Source of the DNA: Methanospirillaceae archaeon
GTDB taxonomy: Archaea > Halobacteriota > Methanomicrobia > Methanomicrobiales > Methanospirillaceae
NCBI GenBank assembly: GCA_016926505.1
Contig: JAFGOM010000010.1
Location: 1-34,353, forward strand
Reading direction: 5' to 3'
Length of the DNA stretch: 34,353 bases
Position 1 is the stretch's first letter, and every line of letters starts with the position of its first letter. Under the pieces are notes generated by a model. It made no database searches and was not told the DNA's origin. It worked only from the letters and a program-made list of their open reading frames with translations. The position numbers were made by a program, and so were the translations under genes. Below are positions 8,586 through 16,662 of the stretch, one piece after another.

Positions 8586-8601
8586 TCCTTACTAGTAAGG
8601 A
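8586..8601. promoter_or_regulatory. Perfect 16-bp palindrome, putative operator
   Basis: TCCTTACTAGTAAGGA is identical to its reverse complement over all 16 bases. It sits in the 76-bp region between the divergent UPF0148 and UPF0147 genes, just downstream of a TATA-like CTATTTAAG and before the GGTGAT ribosome site. A dimeric repressor bound here would block the UPF0147 transcription start. The element is seen; the regulatory role is inferred. Confidence 0.55.
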
Positions 8602-8621
8602 AGGATTATAAGGGTGATTGC

Positions 8622-8885
8622 ATGAGTACTCCCGAACAGACCATAGAGAATTGCATCCAGATGTTGTCTGCCATCATAGATGACGGTACGATACCACGTA
8701 ACATCAGACGTGTCGCAGATGAAACGAGAACTCTTCTTATGCACCCGGATAATGATCTCGGAATGCGTGCAGCAGAGGCTATATCAAAAATAGACGAGAT
8801 AAGCAGTGATCCAAATATGCCGGTCCATGCACGGACACGGATATGGGAACTGGTCTCCCAGCTTGAGACCGTTCCCCTTGATTAA
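8622..8885 (+). CDS. UPF0147 family protein
   Basis: An 87-residue soluble, all-helical acidic protein matching the archaeal UPF0147 family: it runs from STPEQTIENCIQML through IPRNIRRVADE to the AISKIDEISSDPNMP segment. The family has no established function but is widespread and conserved in Euryarchaeota. An in-frame GTG at 8577 would add 15 residues, but the ATG at 8622 is preceded by AGGGTGAT at ideal spacing and matches the family start. Downstream, 124 bases to the convergent yjbQ gene hold only AT- and T-rich sequence. Confidence 0.9.
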   Translation: MSTPEQTIENCIQMLSAIIDDGTIPRNIRRVADETRTLLMHPDNDLGMRAAEAISKIDEISSDPNMPVHARTRIWELVSQLETVPLD

Positions 8886-9009
8886 CAGCCTTCTCGTCCG
8901 GGAGATACCATACCAATACTTCTTCTCGTATCTTCCCGTTTTTCAGACAACCGGGTTTTTATCTGAATACATGAAACAGTATCTGTTCCTTAGGCGGCAC
9001 AATTTACGG

Positions 9010-9426
9010 TCAGGATCCCTGTACAGTAATGATAATATCACGTCTCCGTGATGAACGCGTATCCAGTTCTATCAATACCACCTGTTGCCATGTCCCGAGT
9101 GCCGGAGAACCAAATGAGACAGGGATCGTAAGATCCGGCCCGAGAATTGCGGCTTTCACATGGGAACGGCCGTTCCCATCGTTCCATCTGGCATCGTGCC
9201 GGTACGGAATGTTGTCCGGGGAAATGATTCTTAGAGAACGGTTCAGATCAGACAAAACCCCGTCTTCATACTCGATGGTCGTAACTGCAGCAGTAGATCC
9301 ACCCACAAAAACATGAACAAGACCGGTACTAATTCCTGATCTCTGCACAATATCTCTGATTTCCTGGGAAATATCAACGATATCGCCTTCTCCATGGGTA
9401 GTAACCGGGATGGTATCCTGGTACAT
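9010..9426 (-). CDS. yjbQ: YjbQ / UPF0047 family, secondary thiamine-phosphate synthase
   Basis: A 138-residue protein of the YjbQ (UPF0047) fold. Signatures are GGSTAAVTTIEYEDGV in the first half, WNDGNGRSHVKAAILG near residue 90, and the C-terminal GTWQQVVLIELD strand, with the conserved histidine and acidic residues in place. E. coli YjbQ has weak thiamine phosphate synthase activity and can replace thiE when overproduced, hence the usual name; its main role is not settled. Here it lies 136 bases downstream of thiC on the same strand, which supports a thiamine link. An A-rich stretch at about 9464-9481 (T-rich on the coding strand) may end or attenuate the thiC message before yjbQ. Confidence 0.9.
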   Translation of the reverse strand: MYQDTIPVTTHGEGDIVDISQEIRDIVQRSGISTGLVHVFVGGSTAAVTTIEYEDGVLSDLNRSLRIISPDNIPYRHDARWNDGNGRSHVKAAILGPDLTIPVSFGSPALGTWQQVVLIELDTRSSRRRDIIITVQGS

Positions 9427-9562
9427 ACGAAAAGATACTCAGGGATCGGTAAAATGGTTTATTGAAAAAGAGAGAAAAAAAGGACGTTACCGGTATCTTC
9501 CTGTCTCCCGGAAAAGGGGAAATGATAAAGGGAAGACAATCTGGTAAAACGTATTCTACCGG

Positions 9563-10843
9563 TCAGTTACGCGGTGTGAGGAATTTATTTACTATCTTTA
9601 AGGCACAGTAATCCCCGCACATGGTACAGGCATCTGCATCGGCAGGCATCCGTTCGGTACGAATTTTCCGTGCCTTTTCAGGGTTCATTGCAAGATTATA
9701 CTGGGCTTCCCAGTCAAGATCACGGCGGGCATGACCCATAGCAAGATCTGCATCCCTTTTTTTAAGTTTTATCATATCACCGACATGCGCAGCAATACGG
9801 CTGCTCATGACTCCCTCATACACTTCTTCAGGATTGGGCAGGGCAAGATGTTCTGCCGATGTTACATAGCAGATGAAATCCGCCCCTGCTGCAGATGAGA
9901 GTGCAGCACCGATAGCCGATACCCGGTCATCGTATCCGGGAGCGATATCAGTAACAATCGGTCCGAGCATGTAGAATGGTTTATTGCCTGACACCCGTTT
10001 CATAAGGGTAACATTGGTCTGTATCTCATCAACAGGGACATGTCCCGGTCCTTCGATGATGACCTGGATTCCCTTGTCATGCGCACGGTCGCCAAGCTCG
10101 GTATTGATGATAAGTTCCTGTATCTGGGCACGATCGGTGGCATCATGGACCGCTCCTGCCCGCATACCATTCCCGGTCGAGAGTGTTACCTCATGCTCTT
10201 TTAAGATCTCACAGAGGTAATCAAACTCGGTATAGAGAGGATTATCTCTGTCATTATGAAGCATCCAGGCAACCATGAAAGCACCACCGCGGGAACAAAG
10301 ACCCCCGTGACGTCCCTGTCTCTGCAGTCTCTTTAATGTCAGAAGGTTGATTCCTGTGTGGATGGCCATAAAATTGGTCCCGAGTTTTGCCTGTTCTGCA
10401 GTTATCCTGAAGAGATCATCCTCTTTCATATGAACAACTGCGCCATCCTTCCGGGCTGCTTCGATAAAAGCCTGGTACAGAGGAACACTACCCACCGAGA
10501 GCGATGTCGCTTCAATGACTCTTCTTCGGATCTCGGTAAAGTCACCACCGGTAGAGAGCTCCATTAAGGTATCCGCACCTGCGCGTTCTCCTGCCTTTGC
10601 TTTCTCAACTTCCATATCGATATCAACGATATCTGTTGAGGTACCGATAGAACAGTTTACTTTTGTGGTAAGACCGGATCCGATTCCACAGAGTTTTACG
10701 TCCCGGTAAGGAGAGATATTGATAACAATGTGGCCTGCTGCAATGCCGCGCCTGATAAAATCTTCAGTGACGCCTTCCTGCTTTGCAACAACCTTCATCT
10801 CGTCAGTGATGATGCCGGCTTTCGCATCTTCGACTATGGTCAT
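9563..10843 (-). CDS. thiC: Phosphomethylpyrimidine synthase ThiC
   Basis: A 426-residue radical SAM enzyme that rearranges aminoimidazole ribotide to the pyrimidine phosphate of thiamine. It has the family's central core with GGLCSRGGAF, STGNGMRAGAVHDA, EGPGHVPVDEI and GPIVTDIAPGYD. The C-terminal iron-sulfur site CTMCGDYC is intact, with the ThiC spacing CxxCxxxxC. Length fits the short archaeal/anaerobe form. It uses an ATG start. On its strand, a TATA-like GCGTATAAAG lies at about 10912-10921. The leader contains ACTAAT/ATTAGT arms at 10849-10870 but no recognisable TPP riboswitch. yjbQ follows in the same direction; a radical SAM activase is divergent. Confidence 0.97.
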   Translation of the reverse strand: MTIVEDAKAGIITDEMKVVAKQEGVTEDFIRRGIAAGHIVINISPYRDVKLCGIGSGLTTKVNCSIGTSTDIVDIDMEVEKAKAGERAGADTLMELSTGGDFTEIRRRVIEATSLSVGSVPLYQAFIEAARKDGAVVHMKEDDLFRITAEQAKLGTNFMAIHTGINLLTLKRLQRQGRHGGLCSRGGAFMVAWMLHNDRDNPLYTEFDYLCEILKEHEVTLSTGNGMRAGAVHDATDRAQIQELIINTELGDRAHDKGIQVIIEGPGHVPVDEIQTNVTLMKRVSGNKPFYMLGPIVTDIAPGYDDRVSAIGAALSSAAGADFICYVTSAEHLALPNPEEVYEGVMSSRIAAHVGDMIKLKKRDADLAMGHARRDLDWEAQYNLAMNPEKARKIRTERMPADADACTMCGDYCALKIVNKFLTPRN

Positions 10844-11020
10844 AGCCTACTAATTCGATGAATGATTAGTTAAAGGATTCTTTCCCGGAAATACTAGCCG
10901 GTTTGTTCTTTCTTTATACGCAATTAAAATTGAACTACGACAATTGATGCGCATGCAGATCCAATTCATTCTGCAACAGACCGATCTTATTAGAGAACAG
11001 ATCCAACTAAGAAGAGAGAC
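10844..11020. promoter_or_regulatory. Divergent promoter region, thiC / NrdG-type activase
   Basis: This 177-bp region is AT-rich. It carries a minus-strand TATA-like GCGTATAAAG (about 10912-10921), an inverted repeat CAATT-AA-AATTG at 10921-10932 that could serve as a TATA region in the other direction, a CAATTG at 10941-10946 and the palindrome ATGCGCAT at 10947-10954. The 6-bp inverted repeat ACTAAT/ATTAGT (10849-10854 and 10865-10870) lies just upstream of the thiC start. Confidence 0.4.
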
Positions 11021-11764
11021 GTGAAATCAGAAATTCTCATTAACTTTGGTGGATTTGTTCCGCTTTCAACCGTAGACTGGCGGGGAAGATCGGTCTGCAC
11101 CATATTTTTTCGGGGCTGCCCGGTCCGGTGCTGGTACTGCCAGAACAAGGATATCCAGACCGGCACAGATATGCGCAGCGTAGAGAGCATCATCGGAATG
11201 ATACAGGATGCACAACTGTTAATCAGCGGCGTTGTGTTTTCCGGAGGAGAAGCAACCATGCAGCAGGAACCCCTCCTGTATCTTGCAAAAAAATGTAATT
11301 CGATGGGCCTTCTGACAGGTTTGCACACAAACGGTGTTTTTCCCGACACCATCTCTCTCCTTATCAAAAACAGGTGTATTGATCATATTGCCCTTGATAT
11401 CAAAGCCCGGTGGGAGACGTATACCAACCGTCTGGGGGTTGATTGTGTCAATGAAGTGAAACGATCCCTTTCTATCTGCCAGAATGCCGCCAAAGAAGGC
11501 AATCTTCCTGAGTTTGAGGTGGTCATAACTCTTTTTGCAGGATACGATGATGAACTGCCATCCATTATCAGGGATATTGCTGATACCAGTACCCTTGTCC
11601 TTCAGCAGGGAGTGTACCCGGGCCTTACCGTGCTCTCAGAAGAAGACCTCATGGATATTGCAGACCGGTTAAAGAGACCGGTACATATCAGAACACGAAA
11701 AGGGGGTGAAATTGCATATGCAGGTAATCGGAATCGTCGGTCTTCCGGGAAGCGGGAAAGGTGA
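11021..11764 (+). CDS. Anaerobic ribonucleotide reductase activating protein, NrdG2 type (radical SAM)
   Basis: A 247-residue radical SAM protein. The [4Fe-4S]-binding CxxxCxxC is CPVRCWYC (Cys33, 37, 40), followed by SGGEATMQ for SAM binding and a barrel ending in a VRTR-like strand. The N-terminal GGFVPLSTVDW matches the NrdG2 subgroup, which makes glycyl radicals in anaerobic ribonucleotide reductase. The reductase itself is not in the window, so the substrate is inferred. Translation starts at GTG. The last 47 bases overlap the next gene in another frame, giving this protein a basic C-terminal tail (NRNRRSSGKRER) beyond the usual family end. It opens a coupled run of four genes. Confidence 0.88.
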   Translation: MKSEILINFGGFVPLSTVDWRGRSVCTIFFRGCPVRCWYCQNKDIQTGTDMRSVESIIGMIQDAQLLISGVVFSGGEATMQQEPLLYLAKKCNSMGLLTGLHTNGVFPDTISLLIKNRCIDHIALDIKARWETYTNRLGVDCVNEVKRSLSICQNAAKEGNLPEFEVVITLFAGYDDELPSIIRDIADTSTLVLQQGVYPGLTVLSEEDLMDIADRLKRPVHIRTRKGGEIAYAGNRNRRSSGKRER

Positions 11765-12272
11765 ATGTTCACGTATTGCAGGGGAGATCGGCATTCCTGT
11801 CGTGACCATGGGAGATGTCATCCGCAATGAGGTTAAAGCAGCAGGACTTCCCCCCCTTGACAGTCACATGGGGGAAACAGCAAGACAACTCAGGGAAAAA
11901 AACGGGGACGGTGCCATTGCAATGGCCTGCATTCCTGTCATTGTAAAGATGCAAAAACCGGCTGTCCTTATCGATGGTATCCGGGGAGACGCAGAAGTCA
12001 GGGTATTTGCAGATAACTTCCCTTCTTTTACGCTCATCGCGATTGTGGCAGATACTGCCACCCGTCTCTCCCGCCTGCAGAACAGGAAAAGATCAGATGA
12101 CTGCATGACTCTTTTTGATCTTTCACAGCGCGATGCCAGGGAAACCGGGTTTGGACTCCTCCGGGCACTGGAGATGGCAGATATTACCATAGAGAACTCA
12201 TGCTCATTACCGGTATTTCATGAGAGAATACGGGATTTATTAAGAAAACTGGTATCTGATAATGAGATTTAA
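11718..12272 (+). CDS. UPF0200 family nucleotide kinase-like P-loop protein
   Basis: A 184-residue P-loop protein with Walker A GLPGSGKGE at residues 7-15, then VTMGDVIRNE, an LREKNGDGAIA segment and a DGIRGDAEVRVF region. This is the archaeal UPF0200 pattern, related to dephospho-CoA and adenylate kinases but with unproven substrate. The ATG at 11718 is preceded by GGGGTGAA at good spacing; an in-frame GTG at 11706 is part of that ribosome site and is rejected as the start. It overlaps the upstream activase gene by 47 bases and the downstream gene by 11, so the genes are probably translated in a coupled way. Confidence 0.88.
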   Translation: MQVIGIVGLPGSGKGECSRIAGEIGIPVVTMGDVIRNEVKAAGLPPLDSHMGETARQLREKNGDGAIAMACIPVIVKMQKPAVLIDGIRGDAEVRVFADNFPSFTLIAIVADTATRLSRLQNRKRSDDCMTLFDLSQRDARETGFGLLRALEMADITIENSCSLPVFHERIRDLLRKLVSDNEI

Positions 12273-13038
12273 ACCGTTCTTTGCTTCATCCTCAAAGATA
12301 TGGGAAGATATAAACTGGGTATATGGCATCGAGGAGACAGGTTATTCCGGATGGGAAATTTCTGCAGATGGCAGGTATCGTCTCGATCAACCGGTATTTC
12401 GGGAAACAATTGTTGAAACCCTGGAGAGTACAAGACTAAAGGCTACGATCCATGCGCCATACAGTGATTTAAATATTGCCGCTCTCAATCCCCAGATCCG
12501 GGAGGTAAGTATCAGGCAGATATGTTCCTGCATCGCACATGCTCCCGGCATTGCCGATACGGTTACGTTCCATCCCGGCTACCTCGGACCAGCCGGGAAA
12601 CTTATCCCTGAAAAAGTATGGGAATTGCAGAAGAATGCCTTACAGGAGATAGACAAGGAAGCAGGAGAGCATGGAATCCATGCCTGCCTCGAGAACATGC
12701 CTGCCATCCCGGATCTTCTCTGTCAGAGTCCCTATGAACTGGAAGGACTAACTGAAGATCTAAATCATGTCGGGATGACCATTGATATCGGTCATGCACA
12801 CACAACACGCTGGGAAAAGAATTTTTATCCCTTAATCGGCAGTGCATTCCATATTCATATCCATGATAACCATAGAAAATCTGACGAGCATCTCCCTGTC
12901 GGATCAGGCACCGTCTCCTGGGAAACCGTTTCAGAACAGATAAAAGCATTGTATCAGAAAGAGATTATTGTCATTGAGGGACGGAGTATCCCTGATGCAG
13001 ATCTCTCACTACAGACGTTTATGAGGTGGTTTTCATGA
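12262..13038 (+). CDS. Xylose isomerase/endonuclease IV-like TIM-barrel protein
   Basis: A 258-residue AP-endonuclease-2-type TIM barrel. The metal-ligand pattern of the superfamily is visible: IHAPYSDLN, a TFHPGY strand, CLENMP with the conserved glutamate, TIDIGHAH, and FHIHIHDNHR followed by LPVGSGTVSW. Members include AP endonucleases, sugar isomerases and epimerases, so the exact reaction cannot be assigned. The ATG lies 11 bases inside the UPF0200 gene, and the stop overlaps the RNase Z start as ATGA. Its position between a nucleotide kinase-like gene and RNase Z mildly favours a nucleic acid or nucleotide role, but this is inference. Confidence 0.85.
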   Translation: MRFKPFFASSSKIWEDINWVYGIEETGYSGWEISADGRYRLDQPVFRETIVETLESTRLKATIHAPYSDLNIAALNPQIREVSIRQICSCIAHAPGIADTVTFHPGYLGPAGKLIPEKVWELQKNALQEIDKEAGEHGIHACLENMPAIPDLLCQSPYELEGLTEDLNHVGMTIDIGHAHTTRWEKNFYPLIGSAFHIHIHDNHRKSDEHLPVGSGTVSWETVSEQIKALYQKEIIVIEGRSIPDADLSLQTFMRWFS

Positions 13039-13973
13039 CCGGAGAGACCCTCTTTGTATACTTTCTCGGCACATCCGGAGCACTTCCATCAGTCTCACGT
13101 AACCTTCCTGCAATCCTTCTCAAGTGGGGATCCCATGATATCCTCTTTGACTGTGGAGAAGGGACACAGCAACAGATGATGCGTGCACGAACCGGTTTCG
13201 GGGTATCTGAGATATTTATCACGCACTGGCACGCGGATCATTACCTGGGGATAATCGGACTGCTTCAGACGTTGACGTTTAATGGAAGAATAGAACCGCT
13301 TACCATTTACGGACCTGACATCGTTTCAGAGATCGTTTCAGATATGGCCAGGATCTGCCGGACACGGCTCTCATTTTCCGTTACTGCCGTCCGGGTACAG
13401 CCCGGTGATGAGTACCGGTTTTCAGGGTTTACCGTACAGGTCTGCAGGGCTGATCATGGGATACCTGCGGTAGGATACTGTTTTACTGAAGATTCACGAC
13501 CGGGCAGGTTTAACCGGGAGAAAGCAATCGATCTGGGTATCAGACCCGGTCCCCTCTTCGGAAAACTACAACGTGGCGAGACAATATGTATCAGAACTGA
13601 GGAAGGAGAACGCACAATCAGACCGGATCAGGTTCTCGGACCAGAGAGATCCGGCAGAAAAATTATGTATACCGGAGATACACGATTAAATCAGAAGGAA
13701 CTAGAGAGATTCGGAACCAATGCAGATCTCCTGATTCATGATGCAACCTTTGATTCCCAGCAACAGGAGAGGGCACGTGAATTTTTCCATGCAACTGCAG
13801 GTGATGCCGGCATCTGTGCCCGGGAACTCTCAGTTCGAAAACTTGCACTCTTTCATATCAGTTCACGGTATACTCAGACTGCATTACATCGCCGTGATGC
13901 TGAAGAGGAGTTTTCCGGAGAAATTCTCGTTCCTGACGATCTTTTTCTTCTTGAGATCCCATTTCATGACTAA
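13035..13973 (+). CDS. rnz: Ribonuclease Z (tRNA 3' processing endonuclease)
   Basis: A 312-residue short-form tRNase Z of the metallo-beta-lactamase fold. It has LGTSGALPS at the N-terminus, the zinc motif HWHADH at 64-69, RADHG, the YTGDTR strand and the final HISSRY histidine, with an exosite-like insert in between. It removes 3' trailers from pre-tRNAs in the cytoplasm; the tRNA-Pro gene in this window lacks an encoded CCA and would need this cut. The ATG at 13035 follows GAGGTGG at good spacing; the in-frame GTG at 13026 lies in that site and is not used. It overlaps the preceding gene by four bases and ends the coupled run. Confidence 0.96.
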   Translation: MTGETLFVYFLGTSGALPSVSRNLPAILLKWGSHDILFDCGEGTQQQMMRARTGFGVSEIFITHWHADHYLGIIGLLQTLTFNGRIEPLTIYGPDIVSEIVSDMARICRTRLSFSVTAVRVQPGDEYRFSGFTVQVCRADHGIPAVGYCFTEDSRPGRFNREKAIDLGIRPGPLFGKLQRGETICIRTEEGERTIRPDQVLGPERSGRKIMYTGDTRLNQKELERFGTNADLLIHDATFDSQQQERAREFFHATAGDAGICARELSVRKLALFHISSRYTQTALHRRDAEEEFSGEILVPDDLFLLEIPFHD

Positions 13974-14017
13974 AAAAATACCTGGGATGAGATCACTTAT
14001 CCTTTCTGAGGTTGCAT

Positions 14018-14033
14018 ATATGAAAACTCATAT
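14018..14033 (+). repeat. Small hairpin ATATGA-AAAC-TCATAT
   Basis: Six-base perfect arms with a four-base loop in the 171-bp gap between RNase Z and the DHH gene. It may be part of a promoter or a 3' structure; nothing else is recognisable in the gap apart from AT-rich patches and a GGTG ribosome site at about 14133. Confidence 0.35.
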
Positions 14034-14144
14034 CTGCAGAAGGGATTACCTGCTTTATTTCAGAATCATTCTGCAAGCAGAGAGGTCCGGCTCCGGTACA
14101 AGGGAGAAAACGGACCAGAATAAAAAACGACAGGTGCCAACAAC

Positions 14145-15986
14145 ATGTCATCAGCAGATAATGCAACGATAATATATCGTCTGGGCAATGAATGTGAAAT
14201 ATCAGACATCAGTACTGGAAAGATATATTCAGGAGTAATAGAAGGATTCGCCAATTTTGGAAGTTTTGTGTATCTCAACGACTCAGTGAAAGGATTGGTT
14301 CATAAAAGTAATATCCTGACCACCCACAAAGCAGGTGAGACCATCATGGTCAGGGTCAATGCAATCCGGAATAATGGAAATATCGATCTTGAAGAGATAA
14401 TTATCACCTCATACACCATCGAGCAGGTATCATGTAAAAAACGTCAGACCCGGCTTTGTGATCTCAAAACAAGGGTTGGGAGAACCGTACATCTCACCTG
14501 CCAGGTCGCCCAGATTAAACAGACCTCCGGACCAACGATCTTTACCCTTGTCGACGAGAGCGGGACCGAGAATGCTGCAGGATTTATCGAAGCCGGGAAA
14601 CGCGCTTTTCCCGAAGTAGTTCAGGGAGACATGGTCTCTGTGTCAGGAGAGGTGATGCAGCGGGGCGGCCAGATTCAGATTGAATTAAATGATATGCGCC
14701 CGCTTTCCTGCGAAGAGGCCGCTTTGGTTGAACAAAGAATCGAGAATGCCTTACACGAACGGGCAGAGCCGGAAGATATCCCGCTCCTTATCCAGAGTGA
14801 TGTCCTCCAGCTCCTGCGACCAGAGATGCGAAAGATTGCAGCACAGATACGAAAAGCGGTGTTTACCGCCCAGCCGATACTGGTCCGTCATCATGCCGAT
14901 GCTGACGGTATCTGTTCTGCCGTGGCCATTGAACAAGCGGTCGTATCACTCATCAATGAATCAGGAAAGGATTATGACGCTGATTACTTCCTTTTTAAGA
15001 GGGCGCCATCCAAAGCTCCGTTCTACGAGATAGAGGATATAACACGGGATCTTGATTATGCAACACGGGACAGTATCAGGTTCGGACAAAAAATGCCCCT
15101 CATCGTCCTCACTGATAACGGCTCAACAGAAGAAGATCTCCCGTCCATGAAGATGGCAGAGGTTTATGGCATTCCCATGATCGTCTTTGACCATCACCAT
15201 CCTGATGAGATTGTGGATACATACCTGATATCCCATGCAAACCCCTACCACGTCGGGGGTGATTTCGGGATAACTGCAGGAATGCTTGGCGTCGAGATAG
15301 CACGTCTCATCTCACCTGCTGTAGAAGAGCGGATAAAACACCTTGCTGCGGTAGCTGCGGTCGGTGACCGGAGTGCTGCTCCTGAACGTCAGAGATACCT
15401 GGACCTTGTCGCCGGGAACTTCCCGGAACCACTCTGTAAGGAGATAGCATCAGCCCTTGATTACGAACAGTTTTATCTCCGATTCAATGACGGGAGAGAG
15501 ATAATAAAGGATATCCTCTTCCTAAACGAGAACGAAAAACGGAGCAGAGAACTCGTCCAATTGCTGGTCAAAGAGTCAGAAAACGCGATAGAAGAGCAGA
15601 TAAGAACCTGTATGCCCCATGTTGAGAGGCGTGAACTGGATAATGGTGCACATCTTTTCCTTCTCGATGTTGAGATCCATGCCCATAAATTTACCTTCCC
15701 GCCACCGGGAAAGACATCCGGAGAAGTGCATGACCGGCTCTGCCGGATGCATGCCGGTCAGCCGGTGGTTACGCTCGGATTCGGTCCTGATTTTGCAGTA
15801 CTCCGATCCCGGGGAATCCTCTTAAATATCCCTGAAATGGTCAGGAATTTACGGGAAGAGATGCCGGGTGCAGGAATTAACGGAGGGGGACATCTCGTTG
15901 TCGGAAGTATCAAATTTGTTGAAGGAATGAGGGAATCTGCTCTTGCAAGGCTTATCGAGATGATGGGAACATATCCGATAGAATAA
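14145..15986 (+). CDS. S1-OB-DHH phosphoesterase, archaeal RecJ-like
   Basis: A 613-residue nucleic acid enzyme. Order: an S1 RNA-binding domain (about 24-88, with GVIEGFANFGSFVYL), a second OB-fold of tRNA_anti type (about 113-186), then a DHH catalytic domain with HHADADG at 249-255, TDNGS at 323-327 and DHHHP at 349-353. A C-terminal DHHA1 domain has GGGHLVVGS near 575. All metal-binding motifs appear intact, so exonuclease or phosphodiesterase activity on single-stranded DNA or RNA is likely. The architecture resembles euryarchaeal RecJ-like proteins that join replication or RNA decay, but the exact role is not known. The ATG is preceded by AGGTG. Not overlapped by neighbours. Confidence 0.92.
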   Translation: MSSADNATIIYRLGNECEISDISTGKIYSGVIEGFANFGSFVYLNDSVKGLVHKSNILTTHKAGETIMVRVNAIRNNGNIDLEEIIITSYTIEQVSCKKRQTRLCDLKTRVGRTVHLTCQVAQIKQTSGPTIFTLVDESGTENAAGFIEAGKRAFPEVVQGDMVSVSGEVMQRGGQIQIELNDMRPLSCEEAALVEQRIENALHERAEPEDIPLLIQSDVLQLLRPEMRKIAAQIRKAVFTAQPILVRHHADADGICSAVAIEQAVVSLINESGKDYDADYFLFKRAPSKAPFYEIEDITRDLDYATRDSIRFGQKMPLIVLTDNGSTEEDLPSMKMAEVYGIPMIVFDHHHPDEIVDTYLISHANPYHVGGDFGITAGMLGVEIARLISPAVEERIKHLAAVAAVGDRSAAPERQRYLDLVAGNFPEPLCKEIASALDYEQFYLRFNDGREIIKDILFLNENEKRSRELVQLLVKESENAIEEQIRTCMPHVERRELDNGAHLFLLDVEIHAHKFTFPPPGKTSGEVHDRLCRMHAGQPVVTLGFGPDFAVLRSRGILLNIPEMVRNLREEMPGAGINGGGHLVVGSIKFVEGMRESALARLIEMMGTYPIE

Positions 15987-16169
15987 AGGTATTACCATGC
16001 AGGATTTGGATTGAACCACATGGTTCTGTCAGCATACCGGTGTATTCGTGAAGATCCATGATAGATCCATTAGTTATTTATGTTTCAAATGAAATGAATA
16101 ATTAGGCCTGATGGAGGCGATTATATACCATCTAAGGGAATATTACGAGATAAGTATAATGAAACGCAG

Positions 16170-16373
16170 GTGCGTCTTGTTACGTATCTCAAAGGTGGCT
16201 TGATCTCAGGGAAACACTATTTCAAGTCCAAGTATATTGCAAAAGACCTTGGATTATCATCCAAGGAAGTGGGTACCAACATGGCCATCCTTGCAGAAAT
16301 CTGTCAGGAATTGTCTATTGTCAGGTGGAGTTACTCAAACAGTACCACCTGGATGGTATCCCCGCGTTGCTGA
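16170..16373 (+). CDS. Small winged-helix-like protein, DUF7123-like, start uncertain
   Basis: At least 67 residues. The readable core GKHYFKSKYIAKDLGLSSKEVGTNM looks like a winged helix-turn-helix, and it ends with the WSYSNSTTWMV strand typical of the DUF7123-like small proteins of halophiles and methanogens (from memory). The only standard start in the frame is GTG at 16170, which has no Shine-Dalgarno site. The frame stays open upstream to 16098 and encodes a plausible continuation (DYIPSKGILRDKYNETQ) but holds no ATG, GTG or TTG there, only ATT and ATA. A TTATTTAT element at about 16073-16080 predicts transcription from about 16105. The N-terminus is therefore unresolved. Likely a small DNA-binding protein. 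Confidence 0.75.
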   Translation: MRLVTYLKGGLISGKHYFKSKYIAKDLGLSSKEVGTNMAILAEICQELSIVRWSYSNSTTWMVSPRC

Positions 16374-16418
16374 TACACAACCACCTTCTTTTTCTATCGT
16401 TATAACGAGTTTATTATC

Positions 16419-16607
16419 ATGAACACGAAAGTATCCTTTGAATCAGAAGTAGAATTTGTCGCGGTAATCAATGAAAAAAAAGACTGCCTGATGTCTCAGG
16501 ATAATACCCAGGATGATCCCGGCACATTGTGGTTCAATATTGATGTGCCCAAAGATCATGCATTTAAAGAAGGAGACCGTGTCAGGATTACGATTGAAAA
16601 GATATAA
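16419..16607 (+). CDS. Small acidic hypothetical protein
   Basis: A 62-residue soluble protein with a predicted beta-rich pattern: SFESEVEFVAVINEKKD, a Trp-containing LWFNIDVP strand and EGDRVRITIEKI at the C-terminus. The last segment resembles the final strand of small OB- or SH3-like barrels, but no family can be named. It begins 45 bases after the DUF7123-like gene on the same strand, without a clear ribosome site, and may be co-transcribed with it. Length, acidic composition and ordered hydrophobic spacing favour a real gene. Confidence 0.6.
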   Translation: MNTKVSFESEVEFVAVINEKKDCLMSQDNTQDDPGTLWFNIDVPKDHAFKEGDRVRITIEKI

Positions 16608-16662
16608 AAAAGATTACAAGATACCGTGAACAACTGCTTCGTCTCCTGTTCCTGCAGCTGAA

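Noticed and set aside
10844-10932. TPP riboswitch before thiC
   Set aside because: The conserved CTGAGA and ACCTGA core elements are absent; only a short ACTAAT/ATTAGT repeat is visible.
13738-14172. 144-codon frame across the end of rnz
   Set aside because: Overlaps a well supported RNase Z in another frame and runs into the DHH gene start; composition is not protein-like.
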